In this document: one piece after another, positions 14,501 to 26,002 of the stretch | Position numbering within the stretch: the first letter of the stretch is position 1 | How the letters are laid out: each line of letters opens with the position of its first letter | NCBI GenBank assembly: GCA_013397865.1 | Contig: VZTI01003143.1 | Coordinates: 623,798-687,797 of the forward strand | Origin: Struthidea cinerea | Lineage: Eukaryota; Chordata; Aves; Passeriformes; Corcoracidae | Direction of reading: 5' to 3' | DNA length: 64,000 nt | Notes under the pieces: model-generated | What the model was told of the DNA's origin: nothing | The model's input: the letters and a program-made list of their open reading frames with translations, nothing else | Databases searched by the model: none | Made by a program: the position numbers and the translations under genes

Positions 14501-17500
14501 TTGAGAAATACTACCCAGAGTTTAGTCGTATAATAAAGTACCATTGAGTCATGTGTAATTAAGAACAGGAAATATTAAAAGGCAATATTTGCTGAAGTAC
14601 TTAAAATTCAGCTGTTAAAACAGGAATTTTAACTTATAATTTATTAATAATATTTTAGAGTTAAGTAGTGTTTTGAACTTACAGGTGTTTAAATTTCCCA
14701 AGTGTGGTTAATTTTTAATGATAGGTCTTATTAAGAAGTGAATTCCACTATGCTTACACAATCTTTCAAAGCCTTTAAGCTATAATGGAATTTTTCACAC
14801 AAAATATTTTCGACAGAAGACAGTGAAAACATCTGTCTGCGTGGAAGTGGTGTTCTTGGGCTGGTAAAATTATAACTTTGTGTCTGATCGTTTAGTCATC
14901 CTGCAGACAAATGCCCCATCAACTTGAACAGTACATGACTAAGTCTTGTGCCAGACTTGTAAAAAAAATGAGATATGGCTTTCTCTACACACCTAAGCCA
15001 TCATGTTCCGCATTATTATCATGGAGATAGATACAGAATCATCCCAGGAGCCTTTTGTTCAAATCATATTAAATACTACATGGCACATGCAACTACAATG
15101 ACTTCATCTAATTGTATAGAAATAAATGTGGCTATAGTTACCATACATTCAATTACATTGAAAGATTATTTTAATTCATCAGAACTCTTGGGTTAGTCGA
15201 AGGACATAGATTTTCTTCTTGGGGCTAAACACCACTTATTTTAACCTTCGAGTCCTCCAAGCATTTGCTGAAAATGAAGCTGACTTGCAAAAGGTGGACT
15301 TTGAAAGATGCTTTCTGATGGCTTGCATGCCACAACAAAATGTGTTTGGCCAACTCTGCACAAGGGAAGTTTGAAAAGAGGGTAGGATACCTACAAGTAC
15401 CTACAGATATCCTCTTCCTCCACTTCAATTTTTTTCTTTCAAGGAGAAGAAAAAGAAGAATTTTTTTCCAGGGGTTTTCCAGGGTTTTTTCCAGGATTTA
15501 CACATCTCACATCATGGTTGAACCAATGGTTTGAAGCAGATTGTTGGATGCAGACAAAATCTTAATGAATGGATGCAGAGTGTGTGTGCAGATGTGCTGA
15601 TGATGTGCTAAGCATCCACCAGCCTGGAATCAAATTACAAGAAATGCACACCTTTCTATCTGAGATCTTCTTCAGACATATGAGAGAGCATTCCCTTCAA
15701 AATCCCAGCACACAGTCTCCAGAGGATGACTGCTGATACTGTCCCGTGATGACTGCAAACAGACTTTAGAGCTTTCTCTCAGAGCTAGAGGGCAGGGACC
15801 ATAGGTTTCACATACTGTAGTCCTAGCTTTCATACCTTTCAACAAAGCCGTGATTTCACTGTGGAAGACAAAGACAGAGTTAAAGAAATTTGTCTGATCC
15901 CAGTGATACAGTCCTGATGTGGCTCATACCTACTTGAACAATCAAAGACTTCTTGATCGTAAGCTAATATGGGTACTATAATTGACTGACACCATTAAGG
16001 ATGACCTCCCCTTTTGATCTGTCTTTCTGTACAACCACAAGTCCACTTTGGCCCGTTTCTTCTTTCCCACTTGCAGCGAGCCTTGACTATTATTCTCTTA
16101 GCAGACCTGTTTCTAAAAGTCTAGGTTAATTTCCCTAGTGGAACAACCTCTATTCTTCCCCAGTGTGATGTTGCTATCTTTCTCATTCCTGATTTGGAAA
16201 TGGGCTGAGTGCAGTCTCATCAGTCTTGTGATGGTATTTGAAGAAGTATGTCAGGGCCTTAACAGTTGCCTGTTTCATGATGCTGATTGCTCTAAAGGAA
16301 TCTGCTCTGACTCCTGTCACCTACTTCATTCTCAGAACATCGCGACAACAACAATAGGAGTATGCTAAGGCCCACCTGATATTTTCATATGGTGCCCAGC
16401 ATCATGGCATTTCCAGACTAGAGCTGACACTTTAAGACATGATCATATCTAACTTCTTTCATCTGGTAGGGGTTTACTAAATGACTGCACATAGTTCCCC
16501 TCCATCTCCAGACCTGGCCAGCAAGGTACCCCAGGGCAGACTTGAAAATTCGGTCATGGGTCCACTGTTTATGTGTATGTACCTGTGTAGGTATAGAAAA
16601 ATTGCAAAGCGCTAAAATGCTAAATCATTTAATAGTGTAGATTGGGTGGTGTGTATGTGTTTTGCTCTAATTTTGGCATAACAAAAGAATGGGAAAGAGA
16701 TCTTAATCTTTGATGCTCTGCAGTATTTGAGACCCTGGAAATGTTTGCATGACTCTTCACACCTAAATTGCTAGTGAATGCACAGTGTTGGCAAAAAAGA
16801 CATATGTGCATCATGTTCATTGGCATTGGACATGGTTCTTTTCTCCTTTTTTTCCATGGAAGTTGTTGTCCCGCTATTTGAAATCAGTAGTAGGTGAGAT
16901 TAGATCAAATATAGTTAGGAGAACAGCTATGAGAATTCTAGTCACACTAGAATGAAATAAAAACATCCCATCTGCCAAATTAGTGTAATTAATAGCTGAA
17001 TAGGCTCCTTTGCAATTCCCATGTGCTGTGATAACAAAATGGTGTCATACGTTACTAGAAGAGAAGCAGTCTGTATTTTCTACCAACTGCTGTACGTGTG
17101 TAACTTGGTAGGGCCTGTTTGTTATTCTGCTAATGATGTGTTGGGTTTTTACAGAAGTGTTCTAACCCACATTACAAGCTCACATCACCCACATTAATGA
17201 TGTCCTTGCCTGTGAATATCTGAGAACTGCTTTTTAAATAGATATGCATCAAGATACTACAGTGATGGGTTTATGAAATGGAGATTAAAGAGACATGGAT
17301 ATAGACAGGCTGGAGAGATTAAGAGATTTTGCAACCTAAAAGAATCGTTGCATAAAACCTCAAGTTAACCTGTTTTAAAATTAGGACATATTCTAAGCAT
17401 GGACTGTCTTCCTAATTGTAAATAATTTTCTGCATGTGTGTGTCTGTCAGAGAGGGAAAGAGAGAATATCCAACCAGTCCTTCCATTGATCCAAGGATCC

Positions 17501-20500
17501 TTCACTTCTGTGAGTCATGTTATGCTTGATTTAAAGAGGTTTCTTTTGACACGATGTGAAAAGCTGGAAACCCCCTTGCGTGTGAGAGAAATGCTTATGC
17601 AATACAAGCATGGACAGCAGCTGTTTAAGAATTTCCTCTATGAAGCAGCTTTGAGAGGTCCAGGACAGGAGTTAGAAGAGCCTCTATGGGCTCAGTGCTA
17701 GTTTTAATTTGTTTGCTACCATACATAATCTATCAAGGGTTTCTCTGCAGCCCCCAACGGGCAAGGCATAAGAAGTTGAAGGCATTGTCATGCCTGTTCT
17801 TGGCCCTAACATCGGATAAGGGTATGCTCATCTGAAATTCCTTCTCTTCTGTGGAAAGTATCATTGGTACACTGTTGTGGCTTATTTTTAATCACAATAG
17901 GTTAATAGTGAGAAGTGGAATCAATTTTCAAAACTGTGACATTCCTGACGGGAATAGATAAATAGATAAATATATAAATGTGTTTGATGAGTGTAGTCCA
18001 AAATGCCTCCACAACATAAAATCTCTAAGTAAAGCTTTGGAAATGTATCCTTGAACATGTCATCTTGTGCAGTCTGAATTTTATTTGCATAATCAAATAT
18101 TCAAGGTGGAAGTGGTCAAACATCAAACTCCAAATCAAATTAAGAAATGAAACAACAAAATCCCAGTTTACAGGATGCCAACTATCCTGAGTGCCAGAGG
18201 AGGTAGGAGAAGCTGAGTATTTCTGTGCAGAGAACAGGGCTGTTACTGTGTGATGGCTCTATGGGGTTTCTTAATCCCAGTTTTACATTTTTGCTCCTCA
18301 CTGTGGATTTCTGGCTGAGGTGATTGGGGTAATTGATTCTGCACACAGTTTCATTGGCAAACCACAGTGGACTGGGTTCTCCTACTCTTTGGACTTATCT
18401 TCTATTACGTGGTTCATCAGAAGGTAATGCTAGTCCTATCCACTCAAAACAGGGCAATAGCATTAAAAAAAAAATCCCACAACCCTTTAAATTATGTAGT
18501 CTCCCCATACAGAGATGTCTGTTTTTTAGAGGATTCTACAGAATGAATAGAAGCAAACCCAAATTTTACTTCTTTATTCATTTTCAAGTTCAGGGTAGCC
18601 CAGCAGAGACTGCTATACTTACAGTATTTCTGTCATCCTGGCAGGATTTCTAACTCCTTTCAGGCCATGGTACTTCCTGGTGGTCACATCATCACACAAC
18701 AGGACTCTATTCAGGTTATCCTCCACCAAATAAGTCCCTTTTCTTTCCCCTCTGAAGCTGCAGAAAGGCCATCTCTCTACAAATAAGGCAGCAGCTGCAT
18801 CCTTCATGGGGGTTGTGTGCATGTGTGCGTGTGTGTGTGTTACTTTGGTAAATTCTAATGAATCCCATTTCTGGAAGAGCAATACATGCTGTGTAGGAAC
18901 AAATCACATGAAAAACTGAAGGAAAAACTGCAGGAAGCTGCAAGCAATCATGAGAGGAGGTGTGTACTAGCAATTGGAAGTAGATATAAGCTTAAGCAAA
19001 AGAAATTATCACCAAGGATGAAAAATGCAGGGCTAATTTTGCAGCTATATTCATCTATAACCTGTACTTTTTGTCTTCAAAATACATAATACAGCTTTTT
19101 ATTAAACAAATGACAGATTTTGCTAAAGGAGAAATTTAGTATTAAGATGCCAGGGTACTGGCGGTTCACAAAGATATTTCTGGAACATTATGAGAAGCAT
19201 TTAAAAACCTCCCAACTAGCTGTATTCTTTTCTTAGATTTGGTTTCTGGATTGTACAGCTTCTAAGTCATATCTTTTCTTCCATCTGAAGATTCTTTTTA
19301 TAGGTGACTCAACTAACAGAGGGATGATGTATTATCTAATAGAAAGAGTGAATAAGACTCTTCAGGAATGGCAGAAGACTCATGATGTTAAATGTTATCA
19401 CAACATCAATGAGGGGAAAACATTTATCAGTTACTCCTACTACCCCCAGTTCTGGATGAATGCAAACCAGAGACCGACTTTTGAAAAAGCACTAGAACAG
19501 CTGCTGCAGAGGTACTGTGCAAACTCTGTATCTCCCTTGTTTGTATTATCGTTCTATTCACAAATGTGTTTAACACATTTTACAATTAAAATCGGTAAAC
19601 AATAAAACATAACGTGCACAGACCATATTGTGTGGTTAAAAAATAGCTGAAAATTATATCAGGCCTCTGATCAGGGTGCCAGATACAGTTCAGTGAAATG
19701 CAAAGCAATGTAGTTAAAATGTTTGCCATCTGTTTAAAGCAACGTCTGTTGTTTTTCTTTTCTGGGTTTCAGGTCACGTCCCCTGGAGAACACAGACCAG
19801 ACCGTATTAATTGTAGGTGGTGTTCAGTGGCTGAATTCCAATCACCTGCAAATTATCCAAAAGGTGTTGAACAGGTAGTGTTATGTACTTGGTGTTATCC
19901 CAGTTTTTGATATGATAAATTATGAGAAACAACAAAAAATTTTAAATACAAACTTTTAATTTGTTTTTTTCAGATGTGTACTTAAATGACTGAAAAAATA
20001 AAACATGCATTGTCTTTTGATGTGTCTGTTAAGTAAAAAGTGTGTTCTTGTTCTTTTTTCCAATTTGCAAAACAGGGAAAATTTATCAAATATCCTGGTA
20101 ATTGTCAAATCCATAGGGATGGGCTTTCACCTTCCAGTGGATGGAATCCATTCTCTATCACAGGTAAGCTACGTACGTTTTGAGTGCATTTTCATGGAAG
20201 ACTTGTAATTTCAGCACTAATTTTGCTGTCTGGTCAAAATATGTTACAACCTCTGCTGAGCACATTTTAAGTGGATCAAGGAAGATTAATGTTTGTATTT
20301 GCTCATACTGCTTACTAATAGGGATTCAAACCAATTTCCTTATTTCATGGAATTTGCTGCAATCAGAGAGCCATTTGAGATGCCATTTGGTCAGCTGTCC
20401 CAAGAACCAGAAGAAGCTCCAATATTAATCCTGCTGCCAAAATTGAGAGATCGTGCTGGGGATAAGCAGATTGCTCCTCATACCGCATTGCACGTAGGCC

Positions 20501-23500
20501 CTCCCCAGGCTTCCTCCATGGTTACTGCTGGATCCGATTCACTTGTCTGGCTTGCACAACTCAATAAATCTATCTTAACCCATCTATGAAGCCAGAACAT
20601 TGCAGAGCAGCTGGAATGTACCGATGAATCTAGCCTGTTATTTGCATGTTAATCGGATGTTACAGTCAGTTTAAATCACATCCAAGACTCTCAGAGTAAC
20701 AAATGTGCTCATTTCAATGCACTGTGTAACTCACTCAAATCACTATTTTTATTTACAATTTGGACGGTGATTCTCTATTGAACACACATAAAATGCGTGG
20801 ATGAGAAGCACTGGAAGGCAGAACGGAGTAAATGATGCCTACCGGTGCTGTGTGTCATGCTCCAGCTATTCCCAGGTGTTGAAAAGAGAAAATTATTACC
20901 TCTCACAGATTGCGTACAGCACTCCCTGTGCGCTGGGGACTGGCGCCCACGTCTTTTTGGAACCATAACACACTGCTGTATTCAGCGTGTGACTTCCTGC
21001 TACTCTCACCCTTCTCTTTGCTACAGAGACTGCCCTGTCTGATTTTGCCCATTCTTTCTGTCTGAGTTAGTACTGCCTATCTGCCTTGTCTCTACTGAAT
21101 GTCTTCCTATTGATTCAAACCGTTTTCTTAATTTATCTGGATGACCTAAATAGAATAAATTAAGGAAATTGTTGTCATCAACATGAAGAAACATTTTCAT
21201 AGCTCCTGTCATACTTTTCAGCAAAGTATAGTCCTAGGATGATGAAGTTCAATCCAGGGTTCATGAGGCAAGGATAGACTATTAAAGGCTTCCCAGCATT
21301 ATCTTTTTCTTTTTCTTATTCAATAAATTTTAAAAACTCCAGAAATCAACTACAGTGCATAACCAACATTCTTTTCCCTTTCAATATTGGAATCATATGC
21401 CAAATTACCCATGTGGTTTGTATGCTGTAGGCTTCAGGATTACCCCAGCTACTCTCAAAGGCCTTTTGTCTGCCATGTCGAATCCACTGCCTTGCCAACT
21501 TTATGGCTAACTTTTTTTCTATTCTTGATCTTCCTGAAGTATATTCAGAAACAATAATCTGTTCTTCAGTAGAACCATATTTAAGATACCCATGACCCTA
21601 TACTCCCTTTTAAGCAACTGCTTCAATGAATTTGATTTGAAGCTGAATTTTTCTTTAAAGGGGCAGTTTCACCATTTGTTTCAGGCAACTTCATAATTGG
21701 AATTTTTTCTGGATTACACCTCATATTAGCTAAGTACATGTTAAAAACCATTACTCAGGAATTATATTTTAAATAATCATGAAATCTTCCTATAAAGAAA
21801 GCTCCACATCTACTGAACAGTAATTATAATTTCTGAAAAAAACCCTACATCAGTCTTGGAGTAGTAGCTCTTTTCTAGAGTGAATTTATATTAATTCATG
21901 TCTGTAGTATAACATAATTGCTTATGCAAAATGCAGTTTTGCTATTTATTTTCATGACACAATAAACAGTCCTTCTGACAAAACATTGCAACATTTTATC
22001 TGGAATGCAGGCAGAAGTGCAAAACTTGTGGAATGAAAACTTGATTATTCTGGATACAGCAAAAAATTTGGGCTACGAAGTCGTTGACACCTTTGTCATC
22101 ACCATGGGACGTTACAAAGAATTCCTGCAAGGGAAGTGTGGCTGCCATTTCCATGAGGTAATGGTTTACACTTATATCATTCCCAGGTATTTAAGAAATT
22201 TTAACTGTCAGATCTTAGAAACAAAAAGGCATGTGGTGAGGTTAGCATCTGTCAAAGTTAGGCCTGAATACAAATCGTGGGGAAAGCAGTTTGTACTTGT
22301 CCCTCACTGCTCAGCATGCAAGGCCACCCAAGGACATGCTGAACTGCTGGCCTGGCGATACCTTGAAATAAAAATAAACATGCCCTTCTGCAAAGGTAAC
22401 TCGTATAAAAGGATGTTGCACAGTTTCCAGGTTCTTATATTATTTATTACATGTTATGTATCTCTGCTGCTTCTGCATGGACTCAGTTTCTCTTTTGACT
22501 CAGTCTCACGGGTTTTTGACTGATGCCTTCCTAACTGAGCAGCTCAGCACACTCACATCAAACCATAAGTACAATTAAAATGGAGCTTAAAATTGAAAGA
22601 CCAATCTTACTGCTATGTATCTGTTTTCCTCTGTCTGAGAAAAAATAATCTGGAATAGTTACAGTGATCCACTGCACAAACAGAAGTGTAAATTGCTTAT
22701 TCCCACTCACACCCGTAGTCCTGCTTTCTTGACTAAAATCTATAGAATTTTCTTGGGAGTGTTATCAGACTCACGTGAGCTCATGTGCCACACGTCAACC
22801 TCACAGCTGGTTTCTGCCTCAGGCTCCACAGCAGCTCACATTTTCAGGCTAGTGCCATGGCTTCTATCCCGCTTTGGGGCCATCAGCAGGTGTGGTTAGT
22901 TAACCAGTCCTTTAATCTGCTTTGCTCAATACTTGAGAGGCACAAACACAGCTCAGTCCAAATGAAGCTGGAAAAGAGGGAGTAAGTCACGGAATAGATA
23001 TTTATGTGATTGATAAATAGTCCCATGGAGCAAATGCTTCCCTCCATTTTACCCAGACAGCAGTATTGGCCCTTTTTTATCTAGAACCCAGATGCTGGTG
23101 TTTTTGTGGGTCATTGCTGATGGTTGCAATTTCCACAGATGAGTGAAACAGAGAGCTTCAAAATTGAATATTTTAAATGCTTTTTATGGAACTGGGTGGA
23201 AAAACATCAGGATGTGATCAGTCATCAGCATTTTTCATGTACTCCTCCATTATTTTGTATGAGTTCATGTGCAGATTTGGTCTTGCTTCTGTGCCCAAGG
23301 AATCTCAACAGAGTATGTGTTTCTGGGGAGGATCAGGGGAGAATTTGGCTCACAGAGCTGTTATTAATGAGGCTTGAGAGGTCATTGTGCCTGAAAGAGC
23401 CATAGATATGCCCAGCAGAATCCATCATGCACCAAAAACCAGACTTGATCCTTGAGGAAAGCAAAAAGAAAGTCCTTGAGTTCTTTTGATACTTCATTAG

Positions 23501-26002
23501 TTTTAATAGTTTTGTCATCAGCTTATTTCTGCATCCTGGCAAGTGGAGTTTCATTAGGTGCTGAAACAGTTTGCACCAGGAAAATGGCATTTTGCCCCCA
23601 AGGACGGAGCCAAGAACACTGTGTAAAACCCCAGCACTTTTCATGTTTCCTGAAACCAGATGAGACAGATTAAATCTTGTGCTTTGTACTTTCACTTTCT
23701 TTCTCTTAAAAACTGACATTCCCAAGGTCTCAGAAGATGGCATCCCTCTGTAAATGCTATCTGAGCTAAAGCACAGCTGTGCAGGAATGGAGGACTGGAC
23801 ATTCTGTGCAGTCAGAAAACAAGAACAGAAATACCTTCAGCAGTTCTCATTTAGTTCCCACTAGCTGGCTGAAGAGAAAGCTATTTCCCCCGAATGGCCT
23901 GAAAAATTGAGTTCCCACCAACCCATTTCAGAGGGTCTCAGGTGACCCTGATAGCATAGAAATCTCCACCTCTGTAGACTCTACAATCTTTGCTTAGAAT
24001 TCTAAGGGATCTGGACTTTCAAAGGGATTATACTGAGCTGGGACAAAATATCTTGCATAACCCTGGCACCTACTGCCCAAACATATTTCTAGTTCTATGC
24101 ACACATGAAAACTTGATTTTTAATTTACCTCATTCTTTGAAAATGCTAATGGATATTGTTCACCACTATAAAATTGTTATATAAGCTATTTTTTAATGCA
24201 GATTTATTTCCTATTTTAATGGCCATGAAATCATAATCACATCATAGAAATTAGCAACCTTGGGATTTTTGTATCTTAATCAGTGGCTGGCTGCTGGGAG
24301 AACATTAGATTGCATTCCTGGGAGATTATGCCTAACAGGAATGCAGTTTGGGTGATTGGTTCAAGGTGGCATCATTTTGAAATAGTTGTAAGATCTAAAG
24401 CACTAATTAAGAAAAATGAACCTACAGTAATTGCATGAAAACAAATAATAGCCCTTGGCTTAGCTGTATGAAATTGATCAGAGGATATATTAATTTTCTA
24501 CATGGACAATTCCTAGTCTGTTTTCAGTTCAGCCAGCTCCCTCATAGCCTCTCTGTGCAGTCTTTCAAGCCTTTGCACGTTATTTCTTCATTCACATTTA
24601 ATTTCATATGATTTATTTCATTTATTATGAGCTTTACTGCATATGAACATTGGTTCTGATTGTTCAGTGAGAGTAAATGTACATTATATTTTTAAAAGCT
24701 AACATGCTTCTGCATAAATATGTGCATCAGTAAATGAATACTGCATTTTCAAGTGTCTTCTGTGATTGATATAGCAGGAAAACTGATGGGCATCAGAGGT
24801 ATCAAGTCAGCATATACATACTATTTTCAAAATAAGTTAACCACCTTCTGTGCTTTCTCTGGATTTGCCACTGCCTGGGCTGAGTTCCTCTGTCCTGCAT
24901 ATGTGCAAGGTTCTAAGGTTTTGTCTCTCCCAAAGCTGCTTCATTATTCATCAGTGATTGAGTATTCACTGAGACAAGACCTTCAGCATTTCACAGAAGA
25001 CCACCCACCGCCGCCCCCAATTATTAAGTTCCTCACAACTGTACCTTTCACTTTCTCACTTGTTAGTCCCATGAGCATGGTTTCATTCCATACAAGTTGA
25101 ACATGGTAATCCCAGAGCTTTATACGTGTTTCAGGGGCCAAGGTGGAGCATTCTTTGGCGCTAAGTTACTGAATCAGGTTGTGATTATGTCAGTGTGGTG
25201 TCCTGGGGAGAGTGATGTTAAATTGCACTTTAACTCCCTTCTTGGAGAAACATGACACATGAGGGTTTTGATCTCAACATGGGGCTGGGCCAGGTTTGCA
25301 TCAAGACCTCAGAGTGAAGCATTCTCACTGGGCTCATAGCTGAGACACATTGTATGTGCCTTAAGTGCTTGGTATCAGAGGAAGATTTAAACCTTTCTGC
25401 AATTTGAAGCAGTCATGAGTTTGTTTTTTCGCATGCTAAAAATAGAGACAAGCTGTTGAGTGTGAATTTTATTGTTTCAGGTAAATTGTCTCTAGTGAAG
25501 AGAACAGAGTCTAATACACAAAGGCATTATAGAGTCAAGCAACCGAGTATAATGGGCCTATGCACGTAGATTTCAAAACTTAAGATCTTGCACTTTAGTT
25601 TGTAGCATGACAAGTTTGCCATTAAAATACTGTTTATGAGCAACTTGCACCTCAAGGTAAGAGTATCAGTACCTGCTTCATGGACAACTGCCTCAGCATT
25701 TCTGCACACACAGCTGTGTATCTGTCTTTCTAGGTGCAGGCAGAAAGCACTCACATATGTCATTTCTTTTGCAGGTGGTGAAATCCAATCCCTCTGAAGA
25801 AAGGCCACACATAACAATGACGTTATCGAGGCACTATACACTGGGGAAATATTTCGGCAGTCAAAGCAAACCGTCACAACTGCAGGACTATGCAACAAAT
25901 TCTCGGTCCCCGTATCATGTCCGAGGTCCAATAAATCAAGTTTATTCTGAAATCCTTCTCAGCAGGCTCTGCGCAAGTAAGAGGGAGTTTGTCAGCACAT
26001 AG
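1..26002 (+). CDS. CPED1: CPED1 (cadherin-like and PC-esterase domain containing 1), 3' part, seven coding exons
   Basis: Coding exons: about 2565-2746, 9267-9403, 19291-19511, 19773-19874, 20076-20163, 22011-22157 and 25775-26002 (stop TAG). The gene begins left of the window. All junctions visible are GT/AG and the reading phase carries through every join, giving about 300 C-terminal residues. These form the PC-esterase domain, a GDSL/SGNH-like fold: the block ILFIGDSTNRG supplies the nucleophile serine and LPVDGIH the DxxH acid/base pair, so the active site looks intact. The protein is thought to act in the secretory pathway as a glycan- or lipid-modifying esterase, but its substrate is not established. 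The N-terminal signal/anchor and cadherin-like region are outside the window. Identification rests on recalled similarity to vertebrate CPED1 and on WNT16 and FAM3C lying downstream. Confidence 0.93.
2565..2746 (+). CDS. CPED1: CPED1 coding exon (first visible)
   Basis: Open frame reading GDVDERSDVIFTDSILIQDC and onward to EAGDTK, then the donor AAAAG|GTTTGT. The last base (G) joins the next exon to make a Gly codon, and the phase fits exactly. It contains several cysteines and lies just ahead of the PC-esterase block. The 5' border is uncertain: AG occurs at 2563-2564, 2565-2566 and 2574-2575, so the exon may start up to 11 bases later. I recognise it less strongly by itself than the later exons; the frame continuity is the main support. 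Confidence 0.8.
2747..9266 (+). other. CPED1 intron, 6.5 kb
   Basis: Begins GTTTGT and ends TTTTCCAG. Mostly AT-rich single-copy-looking sequence, with a short CT-rich run near 4563-4580 and a GC-richer patch at about 6960-8430. That patch contains a 7-bp inverted repeat (CCTGGCC at 7031-7037, GGCCAGG at 7044-7050). No exon or confident mobile element is recognised. Confidence 0.6.
9267..9403 (+). CDS. CPED1: CPED1 coding exon (cysteine/tryptophan-rich, precedes esterase block I)
   Basis: Acceptor TTTTCCAG|GG and donor AGAAGG|GTATGT. Translation starts GQWIVPCLSCSDNRTCDW and ends LQRCVEGRR, with five cysteines and three tryptophans. This is the segment that precedes the GDS block in CPED1. 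NRT is a potential N-glycosylation site. The exon ends on a complete codon, matching the phase-0 start of the exon at 19291. Confidence 0.92.
11725..12640 (+). mobile_element. CR1 LINE retrotransposon, 5'-truncated 3' end
   Basis: About 0.9 kb of a CR1 non-LTR retrotransposon in sense orientation. The start region translates to pieces typical of the CR1 reverse transcriptase C-terminus (DRGIECTLSKFADN; later SQQCALTARKAD and LGCIRSSVGRR). The 3' tail ends in the characteristic CR1 terminus, with TTCCAACCCAAACCATTCC followed by TGATTCTATGAT. Stops and frameshifts break the frame, so it is inactive and old. The 5' edge is approximate; truncation at the 5' end is usual for CR1 copies. Confidence 0.92.
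13342..13898 (+). mobile_element. Solo LTR of an endogenous retrovirus (avian type)
   Basis: About 557 bp starting TGTTGTGGTTTAACC and ending AAAACCAGGACA, so it has the TG...CA ends of an LTR. The interior matches my memory of a common LTR of neoavian/passerine genomes: an ACACCACACAGCCGTTCACT block near the start, a TTTATTGTTTAGCATGACG block in the middle, and a CAGCACTGTACCAGCTACTG block near the end. No gag, pol or env sequence flanks it, so it is a solo LTR. I could not find a clean target-site duplication. The family name needs a repeat-library search. Confidence 0.85.
15460..15495 (+). repeat. Short tandem of TTTTCCAGGG-like units
   Basis: Three consecutive imperfect copies of a unit like TTTTCCAGGG within the CPED1 intron. 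Simple-sequence drift is the plainest explanation. The units resemble splice acceptors (pyrimidines then AG), but no coding frame follows. Confidence 0.6.
17953..17980 (+). repeat. Short GATA/AAAT-type microsatellite
   Basis: AATAGATAAATAGATAAATA followed by TATAAATG: an imperfect tetranucleotide run in the CPED1 intron. Confidence 0.7.
18814..18840 (+). repeat. GT microsatellite
   Basis: Imperfect (GT)n tract with GC and AT interruptions, ending in an uninterrupted GTGTGTGTGTGT-like run. Likely length-variable between individuals. Confidence 0.85.
19291..19511 (+). CDS. CPED1: CPED1 coding exon with the PC-esterase GDS nucleophile motif
   Basis: Acceptor CCATCTGAAG|ATT, donor CAGAG|GTACTG. 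Translation opens ILFIGDSTNRGMMYYLIER and continues through SYSYYPQFW to ALEQLLQR. GDSTNRG is block I of the PC-esterase family; its serine is the expected catalytic nucleophile. The length (73 codons plus two bases) leaves AG, completed by the G that opens the next exon. Conservation with the recalled human sequence is high through the GDS and YYPQFW blocks. Confidence 0.97.
19773..19874 (+). CDS. CPED1: CPED1 coding exon (esterase core strand, VGGVQW)
   Basis: Acceptor GGGTTTCAG|GT, donor AACAG|GTAGTG. Translates to SRPLENTDQTVLIVGGVQWL followed by NSNHLQIIQKVLN. The VLIVGGVQWLN segment is a conserved block of the PC-esterase fold. It begins and ends within Arg codons, a phase shared with the flanking exons. 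Confidence 0.96.
20076..20163 (+). CDS. CPED1: CPED1 coding exon with the DxxH catalytic motif
   Basis: Acceptor GCAAAACAG|GG, donor CACAG|GTAAGC. Translates to ENLSNILVIVKSIGMGFHLP followed by VDGIHSLSQ. DGIH fits the DxxH motif expected to complete the esterase catalytic triad with the serine two exons upstream. The exon ends on a complete codon. Confidence 0.96.
20164..22010 (+). other. CPED1 intron, 1.85 kb
   Basis: Opens GTAAGC and ends GGAATGCAG. The sequence between is AT-rich, with no exon, repeat family or RNA gene that I recognise. Confidence 0.6.
22011..22157 (+). CDS. CPED1: CPED1 coding exon
   Basis: Acceptor ATGCAG|GCAGAAGTG, donor CATGAG|GTAATG, exactly 49 codons. Translation begins AEVQNLWNENLIILDTAKNL, passes through VVDTFVITMGRYKEFLQGKC and ends GCHFHE. 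The frame stays open for a further 120 codons into the intron, but similarity to CPED1 stops at the donor. Confidence 0.96.
22158..25774 (+). other. Last CPED1 intron, 3.6 kb
   Basis: Opens GTAATG and ends CTTTTGCAG. It holds a 14-bp stem-loop (24307-24349) and a 19-bp segment (24252-24270) that recurs exactly in the WNT16 3' region. No exon or mobile element is recognised. Open frames on both strands (for example 23333-23743 on the minus strand) resemble no known protein. Confidence 0.65.
24307..24349. repeat. 14-bp inverted repeat with 15-base loop
   Basis: TGCATTCCTG (24311-24320) is the exact reverse complement of CAGGAATGCA (24336-24345). Pairing extends four more positions on the outside if G-T wobbles are allowed. 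The loop is 24321-24335. It sits in an intron, so it could fold in the pre-mRNA; no function is known. Confidence 0.75.
25775..26002 (+). CDS. CPED1: CPED1 last coding exon with stop codon
   Basis: Acceptor CTTTTGCAG|GTGGTG, 75 codons and TAG at 26000-26002. Translation begins VVKSNPSEERPHITMTLSRH and includes the conserved SPYHVRGPINQVYSEILLSR before ending CASKREFVST. The HVRGPINQ block is typical of the CPED1 C-terminus. The first part is more divergent, as expected for a surface-exposed insert. Confidence 0.96.
   Translation: MVKSNPSEERPHITMTLSRHYTLGKYFGSQSKPSQLQDYATNSRSPYHVRGPINQVYSEILLSRLCASKREFVST

Larger units (their letters stand above)
9404..19290 (+). other. CPED1 intron, 9.9 kb, with CR1 and LTR insertions
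   Basis: The largest intron visible. It carries the CR1 LINE fragment at about 11725-12640 and the solo LTR at 13342-13898. It also has a TTTTCCAGGG-like short tandem at 15460-15495, a GATA-like run at 17953-17980 and a GT microsatellite at 18814-18840. The exons on either side join in frame (GRR|ILFIGDS) without a missing piece, so no exon is needed here. Confidence 0.75.

Noticed and set aside
22158..22523. Extension of the CPED1 exon frame 120 codons into the intron
   Set aside because: Similarity to CPED1 stops at the GTAATG donor, and the next exon at 25775 continues the protein in phase.
23333..23743. 136-codon minus-strand open frame in the last CPED1 intron
   Set aside because: No similarity to a known protein and low-information composition.
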